A DNA stretch of 64,000 bases from a bacterium (GCA_030432695.1 JAUILN010000003.1:434001-498000), one strand, 5' to 3'. Counted from the stretch's first letter, positions 1 to 9,298 are shown. Notes: generated by a model from the sequence alone, not told the origin. Made by a program: numbers and translations.

Positions 1-687
1 GCGAGCCGCCTGTTCGGTGGTGGACTGGCGGAGGTCGAGAACGACGCAGCAATGGTGCTGGTCGAACCCGCGGAGGTCGGCGAGACGACGTTCGACGCGG
101 TAGGGCAGTGCTGGCGGACCGTGCTCACCGACGAGAGCGGAAGCGAGCTCGTCGCCGTGCTCGAGCATGAGGATCTCGGCGACGATGCCGGTCGTGCGTT
201 CGCGCGCGTCGCTCGGGGCGACTGGCTGCCGACACTCGCGCGGCTGGTCCTGCGCGACGGCGAGGTGATGCTGGCGCCGGTCACGTTGCTCGGTGGTGCG
301 GCTCCGTTCTCGCCGACGTTGGGTGGTGCCGCGCAGGGACTCGCGGCAGCCTCGGGATCCTCCGACGATAGCGAGGACGAGAGCGGAGTGATCCCGGACC
401 ATGGCGACGCGGCTCCGGTCGTCGGGGATGTGGTCGGAGGGCTGCTCGACCGGTTGCTCGGCGAGCTGGTGGAGCACTGCGAGCGCGGCGCGCGGACCAC
501 GTCCAGGGTGGGCACCGGTCGCCTGACGTCCGAGCTGGTCGACGGCGGGGGGTGGGCGGCGCTCCGCGCGCCCGCGGAGGCTCTTGCCGATGCCGGGGAC
601 GCCTGGCGACGGGCCGACGCGCTGTGTCGCATGGTGCACGTGGTCGACCGCGCGCTGCGGGCCTGGCTGCTGCGACCCATCGGCTGA
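1..687 (+). CDS. C-terminal part of an unknown protein (5' end outside window)
   Basis: The frame is open from the first base, so the true start lies upstream and only the last 228 residues are visible. The protein is acidic and rich in Ala, Val and Gly. It has a low-complexity Ser/Asp/Glu linker at about residues 117-131 and a helical C-terminus ending in ALRAWLLRPIG. I see no catalytic motif, signal peptide or membrane segment and do not recognise a family. A strong hairpin lies 15 bases after the stop. The next gene is convergent. Confidence 0.6.
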   Translation, partial: ASRLFGGGLAEVENDAAMVLVEPAEVGETTFDAVGQCWRTVLTDESGSELVAVLEHEDLGDDAGRAFARVARGDWLPTLARLVLRDGEVMLAPVTLLGGAAPFSPTLGGAAQGLAAASGSSDDSEDESGVIPDHGDAAPVVGDVVGGLLDRLLGELVEHCERGARTTSRVGTGRLTSELVDGGGWAALRAPAEALADAGDAWRRADALCRMVHVVDRALRAWLLRPIG

Positions 688-702
688 ACGCGTCTACGCA
701 AG

Positions 703-732
703 AAGGCCGCGACCCCGAGAGGTCACGGCCTT
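703..732. terminator. Hairpin between convergent genes
   Basis: Twelve-base arms (703-714 and 721-732) pair with a single mismatch around a 6-base loop. The left arm reads AAGGCCGCGACC. It sits between the stops of two convergent genes and could end transcription from both sides. There is no clear T-run, so termination is inferred from position and stem strength. Confidence 0.55.
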
Positions 733-787
733 CGCGAGAGGCGGCTTGCCGCGAGGCGGCCGCCGAGGATCTCCGGATGGCGGTTGA

Positions 788-2707
788 TCAGAAGGTGAAC
801 GACGACAGGTTCACGTCGACCGGGTCGGCGACCAGCTCACCGCAGATCTTGGTGCCGTCCAGCAGCGTGATGTCGATCAGCATGCCGGCCATCGCGCTGC
901 CGTTGATGCCGTTGCCCAGGTCGGTGTCGCAGTCGAATTCGAACACCAGGCCGCCGGTGAAGGTGCCCGGCGTGAACTCGAACTCCACCCAGGGGCTGCT
1001 CAGCGTGCTGGTGGCACGGAAGCCGGTCGAGGAGCCGGCGGTGGCGCAGGCGGCGACCGGCGCGAGGCCGGCAGCGGCGTAGTTCAGGCCGCAGGCCACG
1101 TCGCTGCCGTTGCGGTAGGTGCCCAGGCACCCGGCGGTGGTGCTGTTGCCGGCGTCGAACTGGTCGGCCGACCCGGTCTGGTCACAGTCGAAGACCATGC
1201 CGTTGACGCCGGTGAAGCGGATCTTCGAGATCGGGATCGAGTTCGCCGACGTCGCGACGCTGAAGAAGCCCGACGTGGTGATCGTGTTGAAGCTGTTGGT
1301 GCCGTTGGCGCTGACCGTGATGCCCTGCGGCTGGGCATTGGTGATGCAGAAGTCGACCACGGCGCGGTTGGTCGGGTAGATCGGCAGTTGCGGGCCGGCG
1401 GGCGCGTTCGACGTGACCATCAGCGCCTGGGCGCCCATGTTGTCGAGCGGCGTGAACGGCGCGATCGGCAGATTCAGGACCGCACCCGCGACGATCGGCA
1501 GGTTGACGCTCGGCGCCATCGGCATCGACAGGTCGAACGGCAGGGTGAAGCCGTACTCGAAGTTCTCGAACTCGACGATCGGCAGGATGTTGGCGATCGT
1601 GGCGTTCTGGCGGGCAGAGTCGTTGACGTTGAGGAACAGCGCGCCGAACTGCGTGGTGCCGGTGGTGTTCGGCACGCGGACATCGAGGGTCGTGTCCGAG
1701 GTGCGGATCGCGATCTGATCGGTCCAGGACATCGGGTCGCTGTTCTTGCCGACCTCGAGCGGATCCTGGTTGGTGTAGTCGAAGTTGTCGTTGATGCTCA
1801 GCTTCAGCGCGATCGCGCGGTCCGGATCCGACTGCTGCAGCGCGACCAGGTCGTTGCCGCCCACCGGGCTGTTGGCGACGCCACCGCTGCCGATGATGTC
1901 GAGGCCGCCCTGGATGCCGTCGATCGCCAGGTTGCCACCGGGGATCACCGTGCGGCCGGTCTCCTGACCGGTGGCCGGATCGATCTCGGCCAGCCGGCCG
2001 GCGTTGGGCGACGAGTTGCCCCAGAGCATCCCGGTGATGGGGTCCATGGCCAAGCCATAGAGCGACCAGGAGCCGTTGAAGATGTGCTGGGTGAGGATGT
2101 TGCCGTTCTTGTCGCACTCGATGAGGTCGGAGCCGAACGTCGCGGTCCACCACGAACCGTTGCCGCTGTCGCCGTTGGGGTCGTAGGCGACCGCGCGGCA
2201 GTTGGCGAGCACCGCCTGGGCGGTGCCGGCGATCGGGTTGGCCGGCAGCGTCTGCACGCCGTTGGCGGCCATGTAGGTGGTGCGGGCAGCGCCGTTGCTG
2301 TCCATCACGTAGATGCCGTTGTCATTGCCCCAGAAGATCGCGGGGTCCGACCAGTTGTGGTCCGAGGCGCCGTCGCGGTAGCCCCAGACGGTGGCGTCCG
2401 AGGTCGGGTCCTGACCGTAGTTGCGCAGCAGGTTGCCCTGCAGGTCGTAGACGAACACCGAGTGCGGCGGATTGGCGTTGTAGTTGCCGGATGCGTCGGT
2501 GCTGCCGCGCGCGGAGATGTGCAGCTCGCGGCCGCCGGCGGTGGTCTCGACGTAGGCGACGCCGAGAGCGCCGATGTTGCCGGTGCCGCCGGGGATGCCC
2601 ATGTTGGTGGGCGTGTTGACGTCGAGCGAGGCCTGGAGTGTGCCGGTCTGGGCGTGAGCCGCGACCGCGAGGAGCGCGGGAGCCGCGAGAAGGAGAGACT
2701 TGTTCAT
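788..2707 (-). CDS. Secreted beta-propeller-like protein
   Basis: 639 residues starting with a signal peptide (MNKSLLLAAPALLAVAAHAQ, cleavage likely after AHA). The body has the weak repeats of a propeller: lines on GNLLRNYGQD, an NGxWWTATFGSD segment and DPATGQETG, each with a turn rich in Gly, Asn and Asp. The motif DPNGDSGNGSWWTA matches DPQGDGGNGSLWTA in the secreted protein at 21355-22653, so the two propellers are probably paralogous. The C-terminal third is a separate Asn/Thr/Asp-rich beta region with several Cys, possibly disulphide bonded. It has no TM segment near the C-terminus and no PEP-CTERM tail. Role unknown; likely extracellular or periplasmic. Confidence 0.75.
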   Translation of the reverse strand: MNKSLLLAAPALLAVAAHAQTGTLQASLDVNTPTNMGIPGGTGNIGALGVAYVETTAGGRELHISARGSTDASGNYNANPPHSVFVYDLQGNLLRNYGQDPTSDATVWGYRDGASDHNWSDPAIFWGNDNGIYVMDSNGAARTTYMAANGVQTLPANPIAGTAQAVLANCRAVAYDPNGDSGNGSWWTATFGSDLIECDKNGNILTQHIFNGSWSLYGLAMDPITGMLWGNSSPNAGRLAEIDPATGQETGRTVIPGGNLAIDGIQGGLDIIGSGGVANSPVGGNDLVALQQSDPDRAIALKLSINDNFDYTNQDPLEVGKNSDPMSWTDQIAIRTSDTTLDVRVPNTTGTTQFGALFLNVNDSARQNATIANILPIVEFENFEYGFTLPFDLSMPMAPSVNLPIVAGAVLNLPIAPFTPLDNMGAQALMVTSNAPAGPQLPIYPTNRAVVDFCITNAQPQGITVSANGTNSFNTITTSGFFSVATSANSIPISKIRFTGVNGMVFDCDQTGSADQFDAGNSTTAGCLGTYRNGSDVACGLNYAAAGLAPVAACATAGSSTGFRATSTLSSPWVEFEFTPGTFTGGLVFEFDCDTDLGNGINGSAMAGMLIDITLLDGTKICGELVADPVDVNLSSFTF

Positions 2708-2765
2708 GACGAAGGGTGTCGGTGAGACGTGACTGCCCGACTCGGGGGAAGTCGTGGAGCCTGTG

Positions 2766-2794
2766 AGTATCGTTGCGAGGGACCCGACGGTGAA
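2766..2794 (-). promoter_or_regulatory. Candidate sigma70-type promoter for the secreted propeller gene
   Basis: On the minus strand TTCACC (2789-2794) and GATACT (2766-2771) are 17 bases apart, the ideal spacing. Transcription would start near 2759 and leave a leader of about 50 bases before the ATG at 2707. The match is by eye only. Confidence 0.35.
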
Positions 2795-2915
2795 CCCTCT
2801 GCGAGTACGACGCTCCGGGGCAGATCACGCCGGTGATCAGGCGCGTTCCGCCGCGACGCATGGAGCTTCCGTGTGGTCGTTGGGGTGCCCCGGAATTCCC
2901 TGGTCGATCGACGGA

Positions 2916-4412
2916 TTATTCGATCCGCCGGAATACTACGACCGGTCGCGAGCGGAGGCCCACCGGGGGCATGAACGTCTCTTCCGTCTCGGGGACGAGT
3001 CGGTCGACGACGGCGTAGCCAGGCACCACGAGCTGTGCGAAGCCCAGGTTGTCGTCGAGCACCACGACGGCGGCGCGACGGTCGCGGGCCGAGTCGTAGA
3101 AGGCCTTCTCCACGCGCGCCCACAGCTCGGGCTCGCCGCTGCGCTGCAGATCGAGTAGCGCCATCGCGTGGGCGCCGCCGCGCTTGCCGGCCTTGCGTGG
3201 CAGATAGCCGTGCAATGGCACCAGGACCTCGCCGTCCGCAGCTTCGAGAATCGCCATCAGTCGGGCGCCAGCCTCCGCGTCGGCGTCGGACGGCAGCACC
3301 GAAGCCGGCACGAAGAGCCGCGGCGGATGCGGGTCGTCGGTGGTGCCCACCTCGATGCAGGGTGTCGCGAGCTGCAGCAGGCAGAGTGCACGGAGCAGAT
3401 TGGCGGGGACCTTCGGTAGCTCGGTCGCCTCGCGCCATGCCAGGCCGCCGAGGATCGCCAGCGCGAGGATCGCCGGCATGATGACGTTGATCGCGCCGCC
3501 GACGTGCATCCGTGACGACAACGCGGCCAGCGACAGGCCGAGGGTCACCGCGCCGACGGCCAACGTGTCACGCACCGCGACGCGGCGCGCGAGGCGGGCG
3601 GCCACGAAGCCGATACCGGCGAACAGCGCCGGCCATAGCGGCATCAGGTCATGGCGCCAGAAGGTCCACAGCGGTTCGGCGATGTAGCCGTGCCTGCGCG
3701 GCAGCGTCCAGGTGTAGAACAGGAACCAGCCGTCGTGCAGCCAGTCGAGCAGCCCGTTGGTGACGATCCATGCTGCGGCGAACGCCAGACCGAAGCGCAG
3801 GGCGCGCCGCGGGGAGTGCAGTGCGAGCGCCACGCACAAGGGTGGCGCGAGCAGGAGCGCGGTCTGCTTGGCGAAGTAGGCCAGGAGTAGGAGCGCGGCT
3901 CCGGCATAGTCGGCGCGCGCGCGCGTACCGCGGTCGAGCGTGGCCAGGGTCGCGACCACGAGGGCGACGAACAGGCTGTCGGCGCGGGAGGTGTCGTACC
4001 AGGTGTCGACCACCACGTAGCCCGACGCGTAGATGCCGACGGCGAGTGCTGCGGCGACGTTGCTCCCGGTCCTTCGCCGCAACCAACCGAACAGCACCGC
4101 GAAGGTCGCGAGCGTCGCGAGGATCGACACCAGGCGCAGCGGCAGGAAGCCCTCGCCGGTGAGCAGCGACATCCCGGCCGAGGCGTAGAAGTACAGCGGG
4201 CCGTAGAGGAACGGCACGTAGTCGGCCGACGGCTCCACGTAGACCGGCAGGCCGTCGAGGACCCGGCAGACGTGGTCGACGAACGCACCGCCCATCCACT
4301 CGAGTTCGAATGGCCACTGGAGTCGGCTGAGCGCGATGAACAGAAACAGCGCGACCCACGCCGACGAGCCGGCGACGACCAGGCCCGCGACGACGAGCGA
4401 GGCGCGCTTCAT
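2916..4412 (-). CDS. Polytopic membrane protein, GT39/ArnT-like
   Basis: 498 residues with about ten hydrophobic segments. The first loop contains an acidic FELEWMGG segment and later D-W-Y-D-T-S-R-A-D, the kind of periplasmic acidic loop seen in dolichyl-phosphate-mannose-type glycosyltransferases. A soluble C-terminal domain of about 140 residues follows the last membrane segment. The ATG at 4412 overlaps the stop of the upstream glycosyltransferase (ATGA), so the two are translationally coupled and probably act on the same glycan. The family assignment is inferred from topology and the acidic motif. Confidence 0.65.
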   Translation of the reverse strand: MKRASLVVAGLVVAGSSAWVALFLFIALSRLQWPFELEWMGGAFVDHVCRVLDGLPVYVEPSADYVPFLYGPLYFYASAGMSLLTGEGFLPLRLVSILATLATFAVLFGWLRRRTGSNVAAALAVGIYASGYVVVDTWYDTSRADSLFVALVVATLATLDRGTRARADYAGAALLLLAYFAKQTALLLAPPLCVALALHSPRRALRFGLAFAAAWIVTNGLLDWLHDGWFLFYTWTLPRRHGYIAEPLWTFWRHDLMPLWPALFAGIGFVAARLARRVAVRDTLAVGAVTLGLSLAALSSRMHVGGAINVIMPAILALAILGGLAWREATELPKVPANLLRALCLLQLATPCIEVGTTDDPHPPRLFVPASVLPSDADAEAGARLMAILEAADGEVLVPLHGYLPRKAGKRGGAHAMALLDLQRSGEPELWARVEKAFYDSARDRRAAVVVLDDNLGFAQLVVPGYAVVDRLVPETEETFMPPVGLRSRPVVVFRRIE

Positions 4413-5656
4413 CCGGTCGTCACCCGGTCCGGGCGGTGTGCCGCCATCGCCGCTCCGAACACCGCGTCGATCCGTTCGAACATGTTCTCCCAGCGGAAGT
4501 GTTCGCGCACGAAAGCGGCAGCGCGCGCGCCGACCGCCTCGCGGTGCTCCCGGTCGGCGAACAGGGCCAGCACCGCGTCGCCCAGGGCCTGTGCGCCATC
4601 GACCGCGATCAGCGTGTGTCGGTCGACCTCGCCGAGGCCCTGCGCCGCACACGGCGTTGCGACCACCGGCAGACCCATGCTCATCGCCTCCAGCACCTTG
4701 TTCTGCAGGCCGCGCGCGATCCGTAGCGGCGCAATGGCCACCGAGGCGCGGTCGAACCAGGGTGGCGTCGAGTCCACCCAGCCGGTGACCACCAGTCCGT
4801 CGCGGCCGTCGAGAGCCTGGACCTTCGGCACCGGGCGGTTGCCGACGATCAGGAAGCGCGCGTCGGGGTGGGCGGTGCGGATCCGCGGCCAGACCGCCTC
4901 GACGAACCACAGCACGCCGTCGACGTTGGGCTCGTAGTCCATCACGCCGGTGAACACGAGCGTGTGTGGCTCGCGTGGCGCGACGTCGGGGTCACGGCCG
5001 TGGGCGGTGGAGAAATGATCGACATCGACCCCATTGGGGACCACCGTCGCGGTCGCACTCGGGATGCAGCGCTCGAACAGCTCCTTCTCGACGGCCGAGA
5101 CCACCAACGAGGCGTCGAATTCCTGGGCGATGCGCGTCTCGAAGCGCAGCAGCTCGCGGGCTTCGCGGCCGTAGACGAAACGTGCCGCCGCACCGCCGGC
5201 CGCGGCATACTGCCGCCACTTGTCGGAGTCGAGCTCGGCGAAGTGCATGACCCGCGGCACGTCGACGTAGGGCAAGGCGTACTGACCCATCGACGACGAG
5301 TACATGAACACCAGGTCGGGTGGGTCGTCGCGCATCCAGCGGGCGATCGTCCGTTGCAGGCCGCGGTGGCGGAAGAACGGCAGGGTGAGCGGTGCTCCGG
5401 TCAACAGGCCGCGCAGCGAGAGGATCTTGCGGATCCGTCGGTCGATGCGAGGCGCACAGATCTCAGCTACCGACCCGCGGAGTTCCTCGATCGCCTGCAG
5501 GTCGCGGTCGTCCTCGGCCAGGCAGCCGATCCGCACTCGGCAGCCCGACTCGCGCAGGTGGCGCAGGATGTGGTGGGTCGAGATCCGGTCCCCGCGGTCG
5601 GGGGGATGCGGCACGCGCTGGCTCAGGAAGACGACGTTCCGGGCGGGGCAGCTCAT
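4409..5656 (-). CDS. Glycosyltransferase, TIGR03087 (PEP-CTERM/EpsH-associated) type
   Basis: 415 residues, GT-B fold. The N-terminus reads VVFLSQRVPHPPDRGDRIS, the diagnostic start of the TIGR03087 sugar transferases (usually about 400 residues). The C-terminal half has the GT1/GT4 donor site, with VVPNGVDVDHF, a GVMDYEPNVDGVLWF segment and LQNKVLEAMSMGLPVVAT. The family is known mainly from exopolysaccharide clusters linked to exosortase, but no exosortase or PEP-CTERM protein is visible here. The start is an ATG with no good Shine-Dalgarno, and the stop overlaps the start of the membrane protein gene. Confidence 0.85.
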   Translation of the reverse strand: MSCPARNVVFLSQRVPHPPDRGDRISTHHILRHLRESGCRVRIGCLAEDDRDLQAIEELRGSVAEICAPRIDRRIRKILSLRGLLTGAPLTLPFFRHRGLQRTIARWMRDDPPDLVFMYSSSMGQYALPYVDVPRVMHFAELDSDKWRQYAAAGGAAARFVYGREARELLRFETRIAQEFDASLVVSAVEKELFERCIPSATATVVPNGVDVDHFSTAHGRDPDVAPREPHTLVFTGVMDYEPNVDGVLWFVEAVWPRIRTAHPDARFLIVGNRPVPKVQALDGRDGLVVTGWVDSTPPWFDRASVAIAPLRIARGLQNKVLEAMSMGLPVVATPCAAQGLGEVDRHTLIAVDGAQALGDAVLALFADREHREAVGARAAAFVREHFRWENMFERIDAVFGAAMAAHRPDRVTTG

Positions 5657-5857
5657 GCGATCGGGTCCGGTGGGGTCGGCGTTCGTGCGGCTCGTGCGCG
5701 CCGCTCGATCAATCGTGGGGGAGTGGCGGTGTCGCAGCGCTCGCGTGGGCGAAACCACTCCCGGACCAAGGAGATCGGCGGTTCCAGGTCCGTGGCTCAA
5801 GCGGGGTCCGCGGGCGGTCGATACGGATACGGGAACCTCATCGAACGGACCGACACG

Positions 5858-6733
5858 ATGACCGACGCGACAGCGAATTCCACCAGCATCCTCAGACTGG
5901 TCAACAAGACCATGGAGCTTCCGACGATCCCGGAGGTGCTGGTCAAGTTGAACGAGGTGATCGCGTCGGAGGACTCCTCGGCGGAGGACGTCGCGCGGGT
6001 CATCTCCGTGGACCCGGCGGTCTCCACCAACATCCTGCGGATCGTCAACAGCGCCTACTACGGGCTGCAGGTCAGGGTCTCGTCGATCGGTCTGGCGGTG
6101 TCGATCATGGGCTTCAGCATGACCAAGAAGGTCGCGCTGAAGGCTGCGGTGTTCAGCGTCTTCGGTCGCAACAAGCCGGAGATCGAGCACTTCTCGCCCG
6201 TTGGATTCTGGAAGCACTCGATCTTCACCGGGGTCGCGGCGCGCGCGCTCGGCATGGAGTCGTCGCGGTTCGGCTCCACCCACGCCGAGGACCTCTACAT
6301 CTGTGGTCTGCTGCACGACATCGGCAAGATCATCATGATGGAGAAGGCCTCGGAGAAATATCAGGAGTGCCTCGCCGAGGCGGCGCGGAGCGGGCGGCCG
6401 GAGGTCGATGTGGAGCACGACGTGTTCGGCTTCAACCACGCCGACGTCGGCAGTGTGCTCGGGGTGAAGTGGTTCCTGCCCGAGGACCTGACGATCGCGA
6501 TCCGCTACCACCACGCGCCCTGGAAGGACCCCTTCCACCGCTCGCTGAGTTCGCTGATCCACCTGGCCGACCACCTGGCCTGGGCCAATGCCCACGGCTC
6601 GACGCGCGGCCTCGCCCAGCCCGAGCTGCACCACGAGGTCTACGACCAGGTCGGTCTCGACCCGCAGCAGGTGGAGGACCTCCTGCCGCAGATCCGCGAG
6701 GACTTCGAGTCGACAGGACAGCCCTGGGAGTGA
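5858..6733 (+). CDS. HDOD domain protein
   Basis: 291 residues, essentially one HDOD domain. The N-terminal part (ELPTIPEVLVKLNEVI, then DPAVSTNILRIVNSAYYG) is the classic HDOD opening. The HD-like part keeps CGLLHDIGK with His153-Asp154 and His120, more metal-site residues than many HDOD proteins retain. HDOD proteins usually act in signalling rather than as active phosphodiesterases. A FHA gene follows 36 bases downstream on the same strand, so the two may share a signalling role. ATG 5858 was chosen because homology begins just after it; the open frame continues upstream over the antisense glycosyltransferase. Confidence 0.88.
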   Translation: MTDATANSTSILRLVNKTMELPTIPEVLVKLNEVIASEDSSAEDVARVISVDPAVSTNILRIVNSAYYGLQVRVSSIGLAVSIMGFSMTKKVALKAAVFSVFGRNKPEIEHFSPVGFWKHSIFTGVAARALGMESSRFGSTHAEDLYICGLLHDIGKIIMMEKASEKYQECLAEAARSGRPEVDVEHDVFGFNHADVGSVLGVKWFLPEDLTIAIRYHHAPWKDPFHRSLSSLIHLADHLAWANAHGSTRGLAQPELHHEVYDQVGLDPQQVEDLLPQIREDFESTGQPWE

Positions 6734-6756
6734 TGCGGGCGGGCCATCCCTCGGGG

Positions 6757-6762
6757 TATACT
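6757..6762 (+). promoter_or_regulatory. Candidate -10 element (TATACT) for a leaderless FHA mRNA
   Basis: TATACT ends 7 bases before the GTG start of the FHA gene. A transcript made from it would begin at or next to the start codon. No clear -35 was found. Confidence 0.35.
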
Positions 6763-6769
6763 CCGCCGC

Positions 6770-7231
6770 GTGAGCTGGGACGGTCGCACTCTGGTAGACG
6801 TCGGACAGCGGTCGCCCGGTGACGGGGCGCCCGTCCGGCTGATCTGCGTCGACGGCGGTGGGCCGAACGTCGAACTAGAGACCGGCGAGATCCGGATCGG
6901 CCGCCACGCCGAGAACGACCTGGTCCTGGAGAGCGACCGCGTCAGTCGAAAGCATGCGCGGGTGTTCCGGCGGGAAGACCGGTTCCTGGTCGAGGATCTC
7001 GGCTCCAGCAACGGCACGTTCGTCAACGGCCGGAAACTGGTGGCCAACCGGGCGGAGTCGATCCGCCACCAGGACGTTCTCCGGATGGGGGACTACCGCT
7101 ACCTGCTGTTCGACGTGAAGGACATGGCGTCCAAGATGCCGAGCCTGAGCATCGATGCCGCGGCGGTGGAGGCCGAGGTCGACCGTCTGCTGCAGGAGTT
7201 CCGAACCGGGAAACGCGGCGACGAGTCGTGA
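6770..7231 (+). CDS. FHA domain protein
   Basis: 153 residues. The FHA domain fills about residues 20-112 with the phosphothreonine-site residues in place: IRIGRHAENDLVL, then DRVSRKHARV (Ser and His) and LGSSNGTFVNGRKL. A short acidic helical tail follows (about residues 124-153). It should bind a phosphothreonine partner and may report on a Ser/Thr kinase; a candidate kinase lies at 38.6-41.7 kb. GTG start; the gene follows HDOD and converges with the patatin gene 13 bases away. Confidence 0.88.
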   Translation: MSWDGRTLVDVGQRSPGDGAPVRLICVDGGGPNVELETGEIRIGRHAENDLVLESDRVSRKHARVFRREDRFLVEDLGSSNGTFVNGRKLVANRAESIRHQDVLRMGDYRYLLFDVKDMASKMPSLSIDAAAVEAEVDRLLQEFRTGKRGDES

Positions 7232-7244
7232 GCGGGTTCGGTCT

Positions 7245-8225
7245 TCAGCCGGCGCCGAACGTCGCGACCAGGCGGCCGTCCTGGAGCGCGTCGAGGAACG
7301 CGTCGCGGGCGCGCAGGTAGTTCGGCACCGTGTTCTCGAAGGCGAACATCGAGGGTTCTTCGAGCCGCGGGTCCAGGAGGATGACGATCACGTTGTCGCG
7401 GGCACGGGCCTCGGCGAGCTGATACTCCCACGCCACCTCTTCCAGCGCGTAGAGGGTCTCCAGGAAGCGCGACAGGAAGGTGTGCTTGCGGCCCTTCCGG
7501 GTCGGGTCGAAGAAGTGGGTGCACAGCACGACGAGGCGTCGATCGTCGCCGCTGCGGCCGTGGTCGGCGATCGGTGAGCGTAGAGGGCTCTTCTCGACCA
7601 GGCCGCCGTCGTAGTAGGTCGCGCCGGTCTCGTCGCCGGGCCGTGGGATCATGATTCCCGGCAGCGCCATGCTGGAGAAGATCGCCGGGACCAGTTGACC
7701 TCGGCGGAAGATCTTCGGCGTCGCGCGTCCGTCGTCGGTGCAGGCGATGCAGCGGAACGGGATCTTGCAGTCGTCGAAGGTCTCGCAGCGCAGCCCCTGG
7801 CGGATCGCCTCCAGGAAGTTCTCGCCGGGCAGGATGCCCTCGGGCATCGGGCGCCGGACGAACGGGGTGGCGCTACGGGTCAATCGCCACGCGAAGCGCA
7901 GCACCGCGCGGTCGAGGATGCCCGGCGCGCGGAGGCCGGCGACGAGGTCCAGGATCTCGTCCGAGGGCGCACCGCTGGCGATCCCGCCACCGATGACCGC
8001 GCCGGCGCTGGTACCCCAGATCTCGTCGATCGAGCCGATGAGATCGAGTTCCTCCAGGATCCGGGTGAGAGCGAGGTTGCCGGCGAGTCCGGGAAGCGCG
8101 CCGCCACCGAGCGACAACACCACGCGGTGCCGGTTGTCGGTGAGCATGCGCCGCAGCGCCGCGAAGCGCTTGGGTTCCAGCGCGGTCGCCTCCTCCCGGG
8201 CTTGCTCGGACGGTCGCTGCGTCAT
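7245..8225 (-). CDS. Patatin-like phospholipase
   Basis: 326 residues. All patatin hallmarks are visible: the Gly-rich oxyanion loop LSLGGGALPGLAGN, the nucleophile elbow GTSAG with Ser73, and the dyad aspartate in YYDGG (Asp206). The expected reaction is hydrolysis of acyl chains from lipids in the cytoplasm or at the inner membrane face. No signal peptide. The start ATG overlaps the stop of the upstream ParA/MinD-like gene (ATGA), a tight coupling that hints at a joint task such as membrane-localised lipid hydrolysis. The substrate is not predictable from sequence. Confidence 0.87.
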   Translation of the reverse strand: MTQRPSEQAREEATALEPKRFAALRRMLTDNRHRVVLSLGGGALPGLAGNLALTRILEELDLIGSIDEIWGTSAGAVIGGGIASGAPSDEILDLVAGLRAPGILDRAVLRFAWRLTRSATPFVRRPMPEGILPGENFLEAIRQGLRCETFDDCKIPFRCIACTDDGRATPKIFRRGQLVPAIFSSMALPGIMIPRPGDETGATYYDGGLVEKSPLRSPIADHGRSGDDRRLVVLCTHFFDPTRKGRKHTFLSRFLETLYALEEVAWEYQLAEARARDNVIVILLDPRLEEPSMFAFENTVPNYLRARDAFLDALQDGRLVATFGAG

Positions 8226-9031
8226 CCCTCGGCGTCCTTCGCGTCGTCCTCGCCCGGGCTGGCCTCGCCCATGGTGCGTGCGAGGAGCTGCTCGGCGATG
8301 CTCTCGATCTCGCGGGTCACGGCGTGCTCGGGGTGGCGGACCGTGAAGAGGCCCTCGCTGCCATTCAGCGCCAGGTCCTCGTCGAGCGGCAGCAGGCCGA
8401 GGACGTCGTGCGAGAAGGTGCTCTCGATGCGCTTCTTGAGGTCGTACGCGTCGAGCGCCCGCGGCACCTTGTTGGCGATCATGTAGATGTGCGGCACGCC
8501 GAGGCGGTCCGCGACCTGCATGAGCACCGCGGTGCCGTGGAAGTCCTGGGTGTCGGGGCGGATCACCACCAGCAACATCTGGGAGACCGCGGTCGTCAGC
8601 ATGGTCTCGCGGTTGAGGCCCGGGTGCGTGTCGAGGAACAGGTAGTCGAGCTGCAGCGCGTCGACCAACTGCAGCAGCTGGTCGTTCAGCTTGCCGACGT
8701 CGTAGCCCTCCGAGGCGATGCGCACGATCGCGTCGACCGACATGCTGGACGGGAGCAGCAGGAGCTTGCCGCCGGAGCCGTCGGGCAGCTCCCGCGACAT
8801 GTCGTAGGAAGCCTCCTCGATCTCGCAGCGCCCGAACAGGTAGTCGCTGAGGGTGTGCGTGATCCGATTCCGGTCCAGGGCGAACACCATGTGGACGCCG
8901 GGGGACTGGAGGTCGGTGTCGAGGACTGCGACCTTCTTGCCGCGGATGGCGAGCTGCCAGGCGAGGTTGGCAGTCACGTTGCTCTTGCCGGTGCCTCCCC
9001 GGTAGGAGTGCACCGAGACGATCTGACCCAT
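8222..9031 (-). CDS. MinD/ParA-family ATPase
   Basis: 269 residues. The P-loop reads RGGTGKSNVTANLA (residues 11-24), a deviant Walker A in which the usual first lysine of KGG is arginine. A' motif LDTDLQSPG and the Walker B-like YLFLDTHPGLNRET follow. A family of single-domain ATPases with FRGGTGKSN or YRGGTGKSN loops is known in several phyla. The acidic tail after residue 250 has no clear amphipathic membrane helix. First gene of a two-gene operon with the patatin gene (4-base overlap). It probably uses ATP-driven dimerisation to position something; the partner is unknown. Confidence 0.85.
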   Translation of the reverse strand: MGQIVSVHSYRGGTGKSNVTANLAWQLAIRGKKVAVLDTDLQSPGVHMVFALDRNRITHTLSDYLFGRCEIEEASYDMSRELPDGSGGKLLLLPSSMSVDAIVRIASEGYDVGKLNDQLLQLVDALQLDYLFLDTHPGLNRETMLTTAVSQMLLVVIRPDTQDFHGTAVLMQVADRLGVPHIYMIANKVPRALDAYDLKKRIESTFSHDVLGLLPLDEDLALNGSEGLFTVRHPEHAVTREIESIAEQLLARTMGEASPGEDDAKDAEG

Positions 9032-9298
9032 GTCTGGCGGATCGTATAGGGAGCGCCTCTCCGGCGCAGCGTCGGGATCCGAACGGGCGGACTTTCGTTC
9101 CCGGCAGGGCGGAGGCGTGGATGGCTCGATGCGGGCTTTTCAACTGCCGACACGAGTTTCGTTCGCTTGCATGCCTGGGCACCGGACGGCGGGTCGCTCC
9201 CAGATGGCTTCTCCCGGATTCGATCCGTAAGATGCTCGGCCCGATACGCGCGGGCTTCCGACCGTGGAGCCCGGCGTTGCAGTTCATTCCGGAGCTAC

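Noticed and set aside
1388..2725. 445-codon plus-strand open frame over the first propeller gene
   Set aside because: Repetitive Arg/Val composition typical of antisense shadow frames.
4409..5656. Exosortase/PEP-CTERM system around the TIGR03087-type enzyme
   Set aside because: No exosortase and no protein with a PEP-TM-basic tail in the window.
7245..9031. CBASS-like defence system at the patatin gene
   Set aside because: No CD-NTase or sensor gene nearby; the partner is a ParA-type ATPase.
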